A stretch of DNA of 6,507 nt from contig DATHAQ010000038.1 of NCBI GenBank assembly GCA_035296565.1, positions 1 to 6,507 of the forward strand, in the 5' to 3' direction. How positions within the stretch are numbered: position 1 is the stretch's first letter; every line of letters starts with the position of its first letter. Shown one piece after another: positions 1 through 5,650 of this stretch. Under the pieces are notes generated by a model. The model ran no database searches and had not been told where the DNA came from. It saw only the letters and a program-made list of their open reading frames with translations. The translations under genes and the position numbers were made by a program. Source of the stretch: JACCZR01 sp035296565. GTDB lineage: Bacteria > Actinomycetota > Thermoleophilia > Solirubrobacterales > Thermoleophilaceae.

Positions 1-1149
1 CGCGGCCACGTCAGACGGCGCGGCGCAAAATGGGCAATCGTCCTCGACGCCGGCACCGACGAACACGGCAAGCGCCGTCAGAAGTGGCACAGCGGCTTCA
101 CCACCAAGCGCGAGGCGGAGCGCGCGCTGGCCGAGCTTCTGACCAAGCTCGGGCGGGGCGAGTACGTCGAGCCGACGAGGCTCACGCTCGCCGTCTTTCT
201 TGTGGACCAGTGGCTCCCCGGCATACGCGCGAGCGTGCGCGAGAGCACGTTCGAGTCCTACGCGCGCAACGTCCGCGTCCACCTGGTGCCCCGGTTGGGA
301 GAGCTGCCGCTGCAAGCCCTCACGGCGGCGAGGTTGAACGCGGTGTACGCCGACCTACTGGCCGACGGCCATCGGGGGGGCGAGGGCGGCCTGTCACCTC
401 GAACGGTGCGCTACGTCCACACGATCCTTCGCCGTGCGCTCGCCGCGGCCGTCCGCTGGCAGCTCGTGGACCGCAACGTGGCGGACCTGGCCGACCCGCC
501 CGCGCCGAAAGCCACGCGGCCGAAGCCCATGCCGACCTGGAGCGCGAGCGAGCTCTCCCGCTTTCTCAACTACGTCGGCGACGAGCGCAGCTTCCCGCTA
601 TGGGTCGTGCTCGGCTCCACCGGGATGCGCCGCGGCGAAGCCCTGGGGGGCAGGTGGGAGGACGTGGACCTTGAGGCCGGCCGCTGGCAGGTACGGCGCA
701 CGCTGGTCATGGCCGGACACGAGCCACACGAGTCCACCCCTAAGACCGACCACGGGCGCCGCAGCGTGGCGCTCGACCCCGGGACCGTCCGGGTTCTCCG
801 CGATTGGCGGCGGCGTCAGCTCGAGGAGCGGCTGGCGTGGGGGCCGGCGTGGACCGACACCGGGCGCGTATTTACGCGCGAAGACGGCACTGACCTGCAC
901 CCCGAGCGGGTGTCCGAGATGTTCGACCGGCTTGTGAGCCGGTCGGGGGTGACGCCTCTCACGGTCCACGGCTTGCGGCATAGCCACGCGACGCTGGCGC
1001 TGGCGGCGGAGGTGCATCCCAAGGTCGTCCAGGAGCGGCTCGGCCATTCGTCAGTTGCCTTCACTCTCGACCGTTACAGCCATGCCATCCCGGCAATGCA
1101 GGAGGACGCCGCTGCCGCTGTTGCGCGGCTCGTGGGGCTTGACGGCTAG
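1..1149 (+). CDS. Tyrosine recombinase / phage-type integrase, 5'-truncated by the window edge
   Basis: Site-specific DNA integrase that would cut and rejoin att sites through a covalent phosphotyrosine. The reading frame is open from base 1, so the true start lies to the left; 382 residues are visible. Residues 1-60 resemble the N-terminal arm-binding domain of phage/ICE integrases (a WAIVLDAGTDEHGKRRQKW strand region followed by TTKREAERALAEL). Residues about 68-165 form the SAM-like core-binding domain, and residues about 175-370 the catalytic domain. The full catalytic set is present: Arg in STGMRRGEAL (codon 628), His and Arg in HGLRHSHAT (967 and 976), His in LGHSS (1045) and the nucleophile Tyr in LDRYSHA (1075). 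Nothing visible is broken, so it could be active. Its 3' end faces a tRNA-Leu 3' end 87 bp away, the normal arrangement for an element integrated in a tRNA gene. The element type (prophage, ICE or genomic island) cannot be decided here. Confidence 0.94.
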   Translation, partial: RGHVRRRGAKWAIVLDAGTDEHGKRRQKWHSGFTTKREAERALAELLTKLGRGEYVEPTRLTLAVFLVDQWLPGIRASVRESTFESYARNVRVHLVPRLGELPLQALTAARLNAVYADLLADGHRGGEGGLSPRTVRYVHTILRRALAAAVRWQLVDRNVADLADPPAPKATRPKPMPTWSASELSRFLNYVGDERSFPLWVVLGSTGMRRGEALGGRWEDVDLEAGRWQVRRTLVMAGHEPHESTPKTDHGRRSVALDPGTVRVLRDWRRRQLEERLAWGPAWTDTGRVFTREDGTDLHPERVSEMFDRLVSRSGVTPLTVHGLRHSHATLALAAEVHPKVVQERLGHSSVAFTLDRYSHAIPAMQEDAAAAVARLVGLDG

Positions 1150-1168
1150 GCCCGACCCGGGCTCTCGC

Positions 1169-1190
1169 GTTTGCAATCCGTTTGCAATCC
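1169..1190. repeat. Two tandem perfect 11-bp direct repeats beside the integrase
   Basis: GTTTGCAATCC occurs at 1169-1179 and immediately again at 1180-1190, starting 19 bp after the integrase stop codon and ending 46 bp before the tRNA 3' end. It is AT-richer than its surroundings. Short direct repeats next to an att core are typical arm-type binding sites for the integrase N-terminal domain, so that is the likely role. This is inferred from position only. Confidence 0.6.
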
Positions 1191-1236
1191 ACGGCCTGAG
1201 AACCCGCGAAACCGCATGCCGAAGGGGGTTACTACA

Positions 1237-1322
<86 letters not shown>

Positions 1323-1335
1323 CTGAGGGGCGCCA

Positions 1336-1341
1336 ACTATA
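1336..1341 (-). promoter_or_regulatory. -10 box of the tRNA-Leu promoter
   Basis: On the minus strand TATAGT (5/6 to TATAAT) lies 13 nt upstream of the tRNA 5' end, which fits a short leader removed by RNase P. No good -35 hexamer is seen at 16-18 bp spacing. Confidence 0.5.
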
Positions 1342-1368
1342 GCCCCGGGCGGATTTCCGCCATCGCGC

Positions 1369-1397
1369 TTGCAGTCGTCCGGGGGGCTATGTACGTT
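1369..1397 (+). promoter_or_regulatory. Candidate lexA promoter
   Basis: TTGCAG (1369-1374) and TACGTT (1392-1397) are separated by 17 bp. Both hexamers are weak, but the predicted transcription start falls inside the LexA box that follows, as expected for an autorepressed promoter. Confidence 0.4.
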
Positions 1398-1399
1398 GT

Positions 1400-1413
1400 C
1401 GAACACATGTTCG
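1400..1413. promoter_or_regulatory. LexA operator (SOS box)
   Basis: CGAACACATGTTCG is a perfect inverted repeat, CGAAC-N4-GTTCG, matching the LexA-binding consensus of actinobacteria and Bacillus. It lies 22 nt upstream of the lexA start codon and covers the expected transcription start. LexA bound here should repress its own gene and the overlapping zinc-ribbon gene until DNA damage triggers RecA-stimulated self-cleavage. Confidence 0.92.
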
Positions 1414-1435
1414 TTTCAGCCCCCTCGGAGGGACA

Positions 1436-2053
1436 GTGGACCTAGACCTGACCAAGCGCCAGCAGGAGATCTTCGACTTCATCAAGCGCTACTCGTCCAG
1501 CCACGGCTACCCGCCCACGGTCCGCGACATCGGCAAGGCGATCGGCCTGACCTCGTCGTCGACGGTCCACGCCCACCTCGCCAACCTGGAGAAGCTGGGG
1601 CTGCTGCGGCGCGACCCCACGCGGCCACGGGCCATCGAGGTCCTGGTCGACAAGGCCAAGCGCGTCGTGGGCGACGGCGAGTCGGCCCTGCCGCTGGTGG
1701 GCTCGGTGGCCGCCGGACAACCCGTGCTGGCCGAGCAGAACATCGAGGACTACGTCGAGATCCCCCCGATCGCCGGCGGGGACGCGGGCGAATTCCTACT
1801 GCGCGTGCGCGGCGACTCGATGAAGGACGCCGGCATCCTGGAGGGCGACCACGTGGTGGTCAGGCGCCAGGCGACTGCGCTCGAGGGCGAGATCGTGGTG
1901 GCTCAGATCGGAGACGAGGCGACCGTAAAGCGCTTCTACCGCGAGCCGGACCACGTGCGCCTGCAGCCCGAGAACCCCGACTACGAGCCGATCATCAGCC
2001 GCGAGGTGGAGATCCTCGGCAAGGTCGTCGGCGTGATGAGGAGGGTCTCGTGA
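1436..2053 (+). CDS. lexA: LexA, SOS-response transcriptional repressor
   Basis: Self-cleaving repressor of DNA-damage genes; 205 residues, normal for the family. Residues 1-70 are the winged-helix DNA-binding domain: LTKRQQEIFDFI, then GYPPTVRDIGKAIGL and the recognition segment SSSTVHAHLANLEKLGLLRR. The C-terminal S24-type peptidase/dimerisation domain has every expected active feature: the Ala93-Gly94 scissile bond in SVAAGQP, the nucleophile Ser128 in RGDSMKDAGI, and the general base Lys165 in ATVKRF. The start is GTG at 1436, chosen because it is the family's normal N-terminus and follows a strong ribosome-binding site, GGAGGGA at 1427-1433. A consensus LexA box just upstream indicates autoregulation. 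It overlaps the next gene by 4 nt (GTGA). Confidence 0.98.
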   Translation: MDLDLTKRQQEIFDFIKRYSSSHGYPPTVRDIGKAIGLTSSSTVHAHLANLEKLGLLRRDPTRPRAIEVLVDKAKRVVGDGESALPLVGSVAAGQPVLAEQNIEDYVEIPPIAGGDAGEFLLRVRGDSMKDAGILEGDHVVVRRQATALEGEIVVAQIGDEATVKRFYREPDHVRLQPENPDYEPIISREVEILGKVVGVMRRVS

Positions 2054-2304
2054 GCACGGCGACGCTTCAGCCGCGGCAGCTGTTCGACGCGCTGCCGCCG
2101 GACAACGGATACAGACTTGCGGGCGATCCGGAAACGCCCGTCAGAAGCCCCAACGGCGGCAGGCCGACGCTCGAGGACCGGATCTCGCGCGTATGGGAGG
2201 GCCTGCACGCCGACGGGGCGGCTGACTGCCCGGTGTGCCAAGGGCGCATGCGCAGCCGGCAAGGCGGCGGTCACTGCGTGGACTGTGGCTCCGAACTGAC
2301 CTAA
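2050..2304 (+). CDS. Small zinc-ribbon protein translationally coupled to lexA, function unknown
   Basis: An 84-residue protein I cannot assign to a named family. It starts at GTG 2050 inside the lexA stop region (GTGA overlap) with a good ribosome-binding site, GAGGAGGG at 2038-2045, so coupled translation is likely. The N-terminal 40 residues are proline- and glycine-rich without clear structure. Residues 41-53 (LEDRISRVWEGLH) look like a short amphipathic helix. The C-terminus has CPVC (Cys60, Cys63) and CVDC (Cys76, Cys79), a four-cysteine zinc ribbon. It shares the LexA-controlled transcript and so is probably DNA-damage induced. Actinobacteria often carry nrdR near lexA, but this protein lacks the NrdR ATP-cone and is much shorter, so it is not NrdR. 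DNA, RNA or protein binding are all possible. Confidence 0.82.
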   Translation: MSTATLQPRQLFDALPPDNGYRLAGDPETPVRSPNGGRPTLEDRISRVWEGLHADGAADCPVCQGRMRSRQGGGHCVDCGSELT

Positions 2305-2307
2305 CCT
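2279..2307 (+). promoter_or_regulatory. Candidate rnpB promoter inside the end of the zinc-ribbon gene
   Basis: TGGACT (2279-2284, 4/6 to TTGACA) and TAACCT (2302-2307, TANNNT, overlapping the TAA stop) are 17 bp apart, and the -10 ends 6 nt before the predicted rnpB 5' end at 2314. This would give rnpB its own start, independent of the LexA-controlled promoter. Confidence 0.4.
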
Positions 2308-2313
2308 CTATAG

Positions 2314-2712
2314 AGCCGGCCAGGCAGTCGCGGGCGTCGGAGAGACAACCGGCGTTCGAGGAAAGTCCGGACACCGCAGGGCAGGGTGGTCGGGAAATCC
2401 GACCCGGGGAAACCCGCGGGAAAGTGCCACAGAAACAAACCGCCTACCCGGCGGGCCTCTCGAGAGCTCGTCGGCGGCAAGGGTGAAAAGGTGCGGTAAG
2501 AGCGCACCGGCGGCGCGGTGACGCGCCGGCCAGGCAAACCCCACCCGGTGCAAGGCCAAGCAGGGACGTCGACGTTGCCCGCCGAGTCCCAGGTAGGCCG
2601 CAGGGCCGCAGGGCCCGTCGCCGCACGCAAGAGGGGTGCCCCGAAGGGGTCACCCCGCATGGGGCGGCAGATGGATGACTGTCCAAGACAGGATCCGGCT
2701 TACCGGCCGGCT
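2314..2712 (+). ncRNA. rnpB: RNase P RNA, bacterial class A
   Basis: Catalytic RNA of ribonuclease P, which trims the 5' leader of precursor tRNAs. Recognised by the universally conserved blocks in order: GAGGAAAGTCCGG (2358-2370), ACAGAAACAAACCGCC (2429-2444), the GGTAAGAGCGCACCGG segment (about 2495-2510), and near the 3' end AGATGGATGACTGTC (2669-2683) followed by the ACAGGATCCGGCTTACCGG block. Helix P1 closes the molecule: AGCCGGCC at 2314-2321 pairs perfectly with GGCCGGCT at 2705-2712, which sets both ends to within a few bases. The length, about 399 nt, is normal for class A. It begins only 9 nt after the zinc-ribbon stop codon and is followed at once by a terminator hairpin. Confidence 0.97.
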
Positions 2713-2715
2713 ACC

Positions 2716-2750
2716 GGAGGGGCCCCGCGCGAGCGGGGCCCCTCCCATTT
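2716..2750 (+). terminator. Terminator hairpin after rnpB
   Basis: A perfect 13-bp stem, GGAGGGGCCCCGC (2716-2728) with GCGGGGCCCCTCC (2733-2745), closes a GCGA tetraloop. It begins 3 nt after the rnpB P1 helix. Only a short T-run follows (CATTT), as is common in high-GC genomes. Confidence 0.82.
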
Positions 2751-2777
2751 GAGGGACAGGTTTGCGAGGCGTACGCT
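2749..2777 (+). promoter_or_regulatory. Promoter of fdhD, leaderless arrangement
   Basis: TTGAGG (2749-2754) and TACGCT (2772-2777) have an ideal 17-bp spacer. The -10 ends 6 nt before the GTG start of fdhD, so transcription should begin at or next to the start codon. No Shine-Dalgarno sequence is present, which supports a leaderless mRNA. Confidence 0.55.
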
Positions 2778-2783
2778 CCGGCG

Positions 2784-3620
2784 GTGCCGGTCACCGTCGA
2801 CCCCCACGTCGCCGTCTGCGCCATCGAGCGGCTCCAGGCAGGGCGAGCGCCTGAGCCGCGCGACGACGAGGTGGCCGTCGAGGAGCCGCTGGAGATCAGG
2901 GTCGATGGTGAGGCGCTAGCGGTGACCATGCGCAGTCCCGGCGACGACGAGGAGCTCGCCGTGGGCTTCCTCGCGGGGGAGGGGCTCATCGCCGGGCCCG
3001 GCGACGTGGCGGGGGTCGGGCCCACCGAGGACTTCGAGGGCAACGTCGTCGAGGTGAGGACCACCGGGGGCCTGCGCCGCGACCCGGGCCGCCGGAGCTT
3101 CCACCTCACCTCGTCGTGCGGGATCTGCGGCAAAGGGGCGCTCGAGGACGTGCGGCTGGCCGCGCCGGCGCCCTCGGCGGGAGGAGAGCCGCTGGCCCAG
3201 GAGCTGGTCCTCGCCGCGCCCGACGAGCTGCGCGCCGGCCAGCGGGCCTTCGGCCGCACGGGAGGCCTGCACGCCACCGGCATCTTCGGAGCCGACGGCC
3301 GGCTGCTCTGCCTGCGCGAGGACGTCGGCCGCCACAACGCGATGGACAAGGCCGTCGGGTCGCTTCTGCTCGAGGGGCGCCATCCGCTCGGCGAGGCCTT
3401 CGCATGCCTCAGCGGGCGCGCCGGCTTCGAGCTCCTGCAGAAGGCGGCGTTGGCCGACCTTGCCGGCGTGGTGGCGGTGGGGGCGCCCACCTCGCTCGCG
3501 GTCGACCTCGCGCGCGAGCGCGAGATGCTGTTGTGCGGCTTCGTGCGCGAGGGCTCGTTCAACGTCTACGCGGGAGCGGGCCGCCTGGCGCGGCGCAGCG
3601 GGCGACCGTCGACCGCTTGA
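2784..3620 (+). CDS. fdhD: FdhD, sulfurtransferase for formate dehydrogenase molybdenum cofactor
   Basis: Carries sulfur from a cysteine desulfurase to the Mo-bis-guanine-dinucleotide cofactor of formate dehydrogenases, a step needed for their activity; cytoplasmic. At 278 residues it matches the usual family length. Visible signatures: the redox CxxC in LTSSCGICGKG (Cys112, Cys115), GRTGGLHATGIF (157-168), EDVGRHNAMDK (180-189), SGRAGFELLQK (210-220), GAPTSLAVDLA (233-243) and the C-terminal GFVREGSFNVY (252-262). The GTG at 2784 is the only start in a suitable position and sits 6 nt after a -10 box. No formate dehydrogenase or molybdenum-cofactor gene is visible here, so its client must be encoded elsewhere. 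A cytochrome c gene follows after 18 nt and may be cotranscribed. Confidence 0.97.
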   Translation: MPVTVDPHVAVCAIERLQAGRAPEPRDDEVAVEEPLEIRVDGEALAVTMRSPGDDEELAVGFLAGEGLIAGPGDVAGVGPTEDFEGNVVEVRTTGGLRRDPGRRSFHLTSSCGICGKGALEDVRLAAPAPSAGGEPLAQELVLAAPDELRAGQRAFGRTGGLHATGIFGADGRLLCLREDVGRHNAMDKAVGSLLLEGRHPLGEAFACLSGRAGFELLQKAALADLAGVVAVGAPTSLAVDLAREREMLLCGFVREGSFNVYAGAGRLARRSGRPSTA

Positions 3621-3638
3621 AATAAAGTCCCGGCCCGC

Positions 3639-4124
3639 ATGGAGGTCGTGGCCATCGTCCTGCCGTTCCTGCTCATCGGGATCGGCGTGCTGTTCGTCGC
3701 CTTCTCGGGCGGCCCGAGCGCGGCGCGCGAGGTCTACCTCACCCGGGGCAACACCGCCTTCCGTATCGCCGTTCCGGTGATCTACGTGGTCGGCGGCCTG
3801 GCGGTGCCGGCGCTGATCCTGGCCAACCGCGGCGCCGCCGCGGGGGCTACCGACGTCCTGGCGAGCGAGCCGCTCAGCAAGCAGGAGGAGGAGGGCAAGA
3901 CGCTCTTCGCCGAGCGCTGCGCGAGCTGCCACAACCTCGACGCGGCCAATGCCCGCGGCGTGCAGGGGCCCGACCTGGACGAGGTGGGCAAGATGTCCGA
4001 GAAGCGCGTGCTGACCGCGATCCGCATCGGCGGCACGGGCGAGAAGCAGATGCCGGCGGGCATCTACACGGGCAACGACGCCGCAGCTGTCGCGACCTAC
4101 GTGACAAAGGTGGCGGGGAAGTAG
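3639..4124 (+). CDS. Membrane-anchored monoheme cytochrome c
   Basis: A 161-residue c-type cytochrome. Two hydrophobic helices are seen, residues about 3-22 and 43-62. The short loop between them carries Arg30, Arg36 and Arg42, so by the positive-inside rule the loop is cytoplasmic and the C-terminal heme domain faces outside. The heme domain (about 82-161) has CASCH (Cys94, Cys97, His98) and a plausible distal ligand Met138 in KQMPAG, giving a class I fold. It should pass electrons between membrane carriers and an oxidase or dehydrogenase; the partner is not visible. ATG 3639 lacks a clear ribosome-binding site; TAAAGT at 3623-3628 might be a -10 box, or the gene may be read from the fdhD transcript. 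A GTG at 3648 is an alternative start that keeps helix 1. There is no classical cleaved signal peptide. Confidence 0.92.
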   Translation: MEVVAIVLPFLLIGIGVLFVAFSGGPSAAREVYLTRGNTAFRIAVPVIYVVGGLAVPALILANRGAAAGATDVLASEPLSKQEEEGKTLFAERCASCHNLDAANARGVQGPDLDEVGKMSEKRVLTAIRIGGTGEKQMPAGIYTGNDAAAVATYVTKVAGK

Positions 4125-4130
4125 TACCCT
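4101..4130 (+). promoter_or_regulatory. Candidate promoter for the riboswitch transcript
   Basis: GTGACA (4101-4106, 5/6 to TTGACA) lies within the end of the cytochrome gene. TACCCT (4125-4130, TANNNT) directly follows its stop codon, with an 18-bp spacer. The predicted start, about 4137, is a few bases before the first helix of the riboswitch. Confidence 0.5.
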
Positions 4131-4141
4131 CCGCGCCTCAT

Positions 4142-4283
4142 CCGGCCGAAGCCCCGTCTGGTAGGCGGGGCGCGGGGGAACCGGAGGCCCAACTGGCCAG
4201 GGGCGAATCGTTCCGGCGGCGTTGCCGTCCGGACCTAGCGCGACTCTTTCAGCGCGAGCCCGACAGCTAACCCCGCAGGCCCG
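4142..4283 (+). ncRNA. c-di-AMP riboswitch (ydaO-yuaA class)
   Basis: Recognised by the conserved blocks of this class in the right order: GGCCGAAGCC (4144-4153), GGGGGAACC (4174-4182), GGGGCGAATC (4200-4209) and CCCGACAGCTAACCCCGCAGGC at 4259-4280. GGCC at 4144-4147 can pair with GGCC at 4278-4281 to close P1. Peripheral helices include GCCCCG/CGGGGC (4151-4156 with 4166-4171) and a bulged hairpin at 4212-4233. The family binds cyclic di-AMP and usually turns the downstream gene off when ligand is high. Here the aptamer ends only about 14 nt before the next start codon, with the purine-rich putative ribosome-binding site AAAGAGAG (4287-4294) between them and no terminator hairpin. Control of translation initiation is therefore more likely than a classical terminator switch. 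Confidence 0.93.
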
Positions 4284-4297
4284 AAGAAAGAGAGCCG

Positions 4298-4591
4298 ATG
4301 AGTCAAGTGGGTTCCCGCGCACTCCAGCGGGTGGATGAATACGAGGAAAGGTTCGTTTCGAGGCCCCGGCTGGAGCTGGTCGGGGACCCGGAGCCTGTGA
4401 CGGCCGCGCCCCCGCCCCTGCCGGCGCCCGGCGAGCGCAGGACCGTCCGCATCAGCGGTCGGCCCACACCGGCCCGCCGCCGCCCGGCCGCGTCGAGCCG
4501 CGTCGTTTCGACGCCCGACCGCCTGGCGCTGTACGCGGTGCTGCTCGGCCTCTTCCTCATCTTCATGGCCGTGGTAACGGCCAACTCTTAA
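4298..4591 (+). CDS. Riboswitch-controlled small membrane protein, C-terminally anchored, function unknown
   Basis: A 97-residue protein I cannot assign to a family. Residues 1-30 are charged and polar, 31-47 proline-rich (AAPPPLPAPG), and 48-70 strongly basic (RRTVRISGRPTPARRR). Residues about 75-94 (RLALYAVLLGLFLIFMAVV) form one hydrophobic helix ending 3 residues from the C-terminus. With the basic stretch just before the helix, the N-terminus should be cytoplasmic, giving a tail-anchored topology. ATG 4298 follows the purine-rich AAAGAGAG after the c-di-AMP riboswitch, so expression should fall when c-di-AMP is high. Known members of this regulon include cell-wall hydrolases and potassium or osmolyte transporters; a link to envelope or turgor control is inference from the riboswitch alone. 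The helix resembles the N-terminal anchor of larger exported proteins, so it could be a shortened relative of one. Confidence 0.78.
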   Translation: MSQVGSRALQRVDEYEERFVSRPRLELVGDPEPVTAAPPPLPAPGERRTVRISGRPTPARRRPAASSRVVSTPDRLALYAVLLGLFLIFMAVVTANS

Positions 4592-4671
4592 GCCGCGCTT
4601 AGGCGTCCGCGGGAGGTTCCCGGCCGTACCCGGGGTAGAGGTGGCGCTGCCGCCGTCCTACACTTACCTCC

Positions 4672-4677
4672 TATAAG
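4672..4677 (+). promoter_or_regulatory. Possible -10 box for the AhpD-like gene
   Basis: TATAAG (5/6 to TATAAT) lies 23 nt before the ATG at 4701, in an otherwise GC-rich gap. No convincing -35 hexamer is seen. The leader between would include AGGAAG (4686-4691), a usable ribosome-binding site. Confidence 0.35.
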
Positions 4678-4700
4678 CGACAGCCAGGAAGCGAAGTGCG

Positions 4701-5264
4701 ATGAAGACCAAGGAGAGCAGGTTCCAGGTCCACGACGAGTTGACGGCGCCCGAGCGCAGCGCCCCGATCCTCAAGGGCGCTCTCGCCGGCGGCGGCCAGG
4801 TCTCCAACTTTCTCGGCGTGCTGGCCGGCTCGCCCGCCGCGCTGCGCGCCTACATCCGCTTCCGCTCCGAGCTTCGCCACGGCACTCTGCCGCCCGCCAC
4901 CCAGCAGCGGATCGCCCTCGCCGTGGCCGAGCACGGCGGTGGCGAGTACGCGCTGTCGACGCTCCAGCGCAGCGCGCGCGAGGCGGGCCTGGGGCTTGAC
5001 GAGATCGCGCTCGCGCGCGAGTTCGACTCGCGCGACGAGACCGAGCACGCGCTGCTGCGCTTCGTTCGCGGCCTGCTCGAGTCCGAGGGCGCGCCGCCCG
5101 TGCACCTGCACGAGGAGGCGCGCGAGGCGGGATGGGAGGACGAGCAGATCCTCGAGGCCGTGGCCCACGTGGCCCTGTCGCAGTTCGGCAATCTCATAGC
5201 GCGTTCGGGTGACGTGCCGAAGGACGGCTCGGGCGAAGAGGGCCGCCTGCTGCGCGCGGCCTAG
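4701..5264 (+). CDS. AhpD / carboxymuconolactone decarboxylase-like protein lacking the redox cysteines
   Basis: A 187-residue all-helical protein related to the AhpD-like/CMD superfamily. Recognisable parts are FLGVLAGSPAALRAYIRFRSELRHGTLPPATQQRIALAVAE (about 37-77), the helix after the active-site region, and the C-terminal EAGWEDEQILEAVAHVALSQFGNLIARSG (142-170), typical of the family. In redox-active members the active site reads C-x-Y-C-x-x-x-H; here the matching stretch GEYALSTL (81-88) has Gly81, Ala84 and Leu88 instead. The whole protein contains no cysteine. It therefore cannot work as a thiol peroxidase reductase; a ligand-binding, structural or non-redox role is more likely. AGGAAG upstream supports ATG 4701. 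An HxlR regulator begins 32 nt downstream and may control it or sense the same compound. Confidence 0.85.
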   Translation: MKTKESRFQVHDELTAPERSAPILKGALAGGGQVSNFLGVLAGSPAALRAYIRFRSELRHGTLPPATQQRIALAVAEHGGGEYALSTLQRSAREAGLGLDEIALAREFDSRDETEHALLRFVRGLLESEGAPPVHLHEEAREAGWEDEQILEAVAHVALSQFGNLIARSGDVPKDGSGEEGRLLRAA

Positions 5265-5290
5265 ATACCGTCGCGCTGCACGGCTAGGCT
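5262..5290 (+). promoter_or_regulatory. Promoter of the HxlR gene, leaderless arrangement
   Basis: TAGATA (5262-5267, 4/6 to TTGACA, overlapping the upstream TAG stop) and TAGGCT (5285-5290) are 17 bp apart. The -10 ends 6 nt before the ATG at 5297, and no Shine-Dalgarno sequence exists, so transcription probably starts at the start codon. Confidence 0.5.
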
Positions 5291-5296
5291 TGAGTC

Positions 5297-5650
5297 ATGC
5301 CGGTCCCTGTCAGGGACGACGTCACACCCGCCGAGAGCGCCGATCAGCGCTCGGCCTGCTGCTCCCTCTATCACCACGCCGTCGAGCTCGTCGGCAAGCG
5401 CTGGACCGGCGCGATCCTCAGCGTGCTGATGGACGGGCCACTGCGCTTCTCCGAGGTCAAGGTGCTGGTCCCCGACCTCTCCGACCGCCTGCTCTCCGAG
5501 CGGCTGAAGGAGCTCGAGGCCGAGGGGATCGTCGAGCGCCGGGTCAGCGCCGATCTGCCGGCCCGCGTCGACTACGCGCTGACCCAGAAGGGGCGGGCGC
5601 TGCAGCCCGCCGTGCGCGCCCTGAAGGATTGGGCGCAGGCCTGGATGTGA
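5297..5650 (+). CDS. HxlR-family winged-helix transcriptional regulator
   Basis: A 117-residue DNA-binding protein, normal length for the HxlR/MarR-like family, acting as a dimer. Family signature in order: CCSLYHHAVELVGKRWTGAI (21-40), VLMDGPLRFSEVK (43-55), PDLSDRLLSERLKELEAEGI (59-78, containing the recognition helix), the wing VERRVSADLPARVDYALTQKG (79-99), and a C-terminal dimerisation helix ending in LKDWAQAW. Cys22 occupies the N-terminal cysteine position used for thiol or quinone/aldehyde sensing in characterised members (YodB, HypR); Cys21 adjoins it, so redox sensing is possible. It follows the AhpD-like gene in the same direction but appears to have its own leaderless-type promoter. 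Likely targets are itself and its neighbour, which is inference from position. Confidence 0.95.
   Translation: MPVPVRDDVTPAESADQRSACCSLYHHAVELVGKRWTGAILSVLMDGPLRFSEVKVLVPDLSDRLLSERLKELEAEGIVERRVSADLPARVDYALTQKGRALQPAVRALKDWAQAWM

Noticed and set aside
1369..2049. Long frame upstream of and continuous with the zinc-ribbon protein
   Set aside because: This part is an out-of-frame reading of lexA, rich in Arg/Pro/Gly. The real gene starts at GTG 2050, where there is a ribosome-binding site and normal protein composition.
2301..2919. Several open frames on both strands across 2301-2919
   Set aside because: They overlay rnpB, its terminator and the start of fdhD; the RNA gene explains the sequence.
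2916..4322. 468-residue open frame on the minus strand
   Set aside because: It runs antisense to fdhD, the cytochrome gene and the riboswitch, has low-complexity Arg/Ala/Gly-rich composition and no domain; long antisense frames are expected at this GC content.
4610..4622. Short hairpin CGGGA/TCCCG after the orphan membrane protein
   Set aside because: Only 5 bp with a 3-nt loop and no T-run, so not called a terminator.
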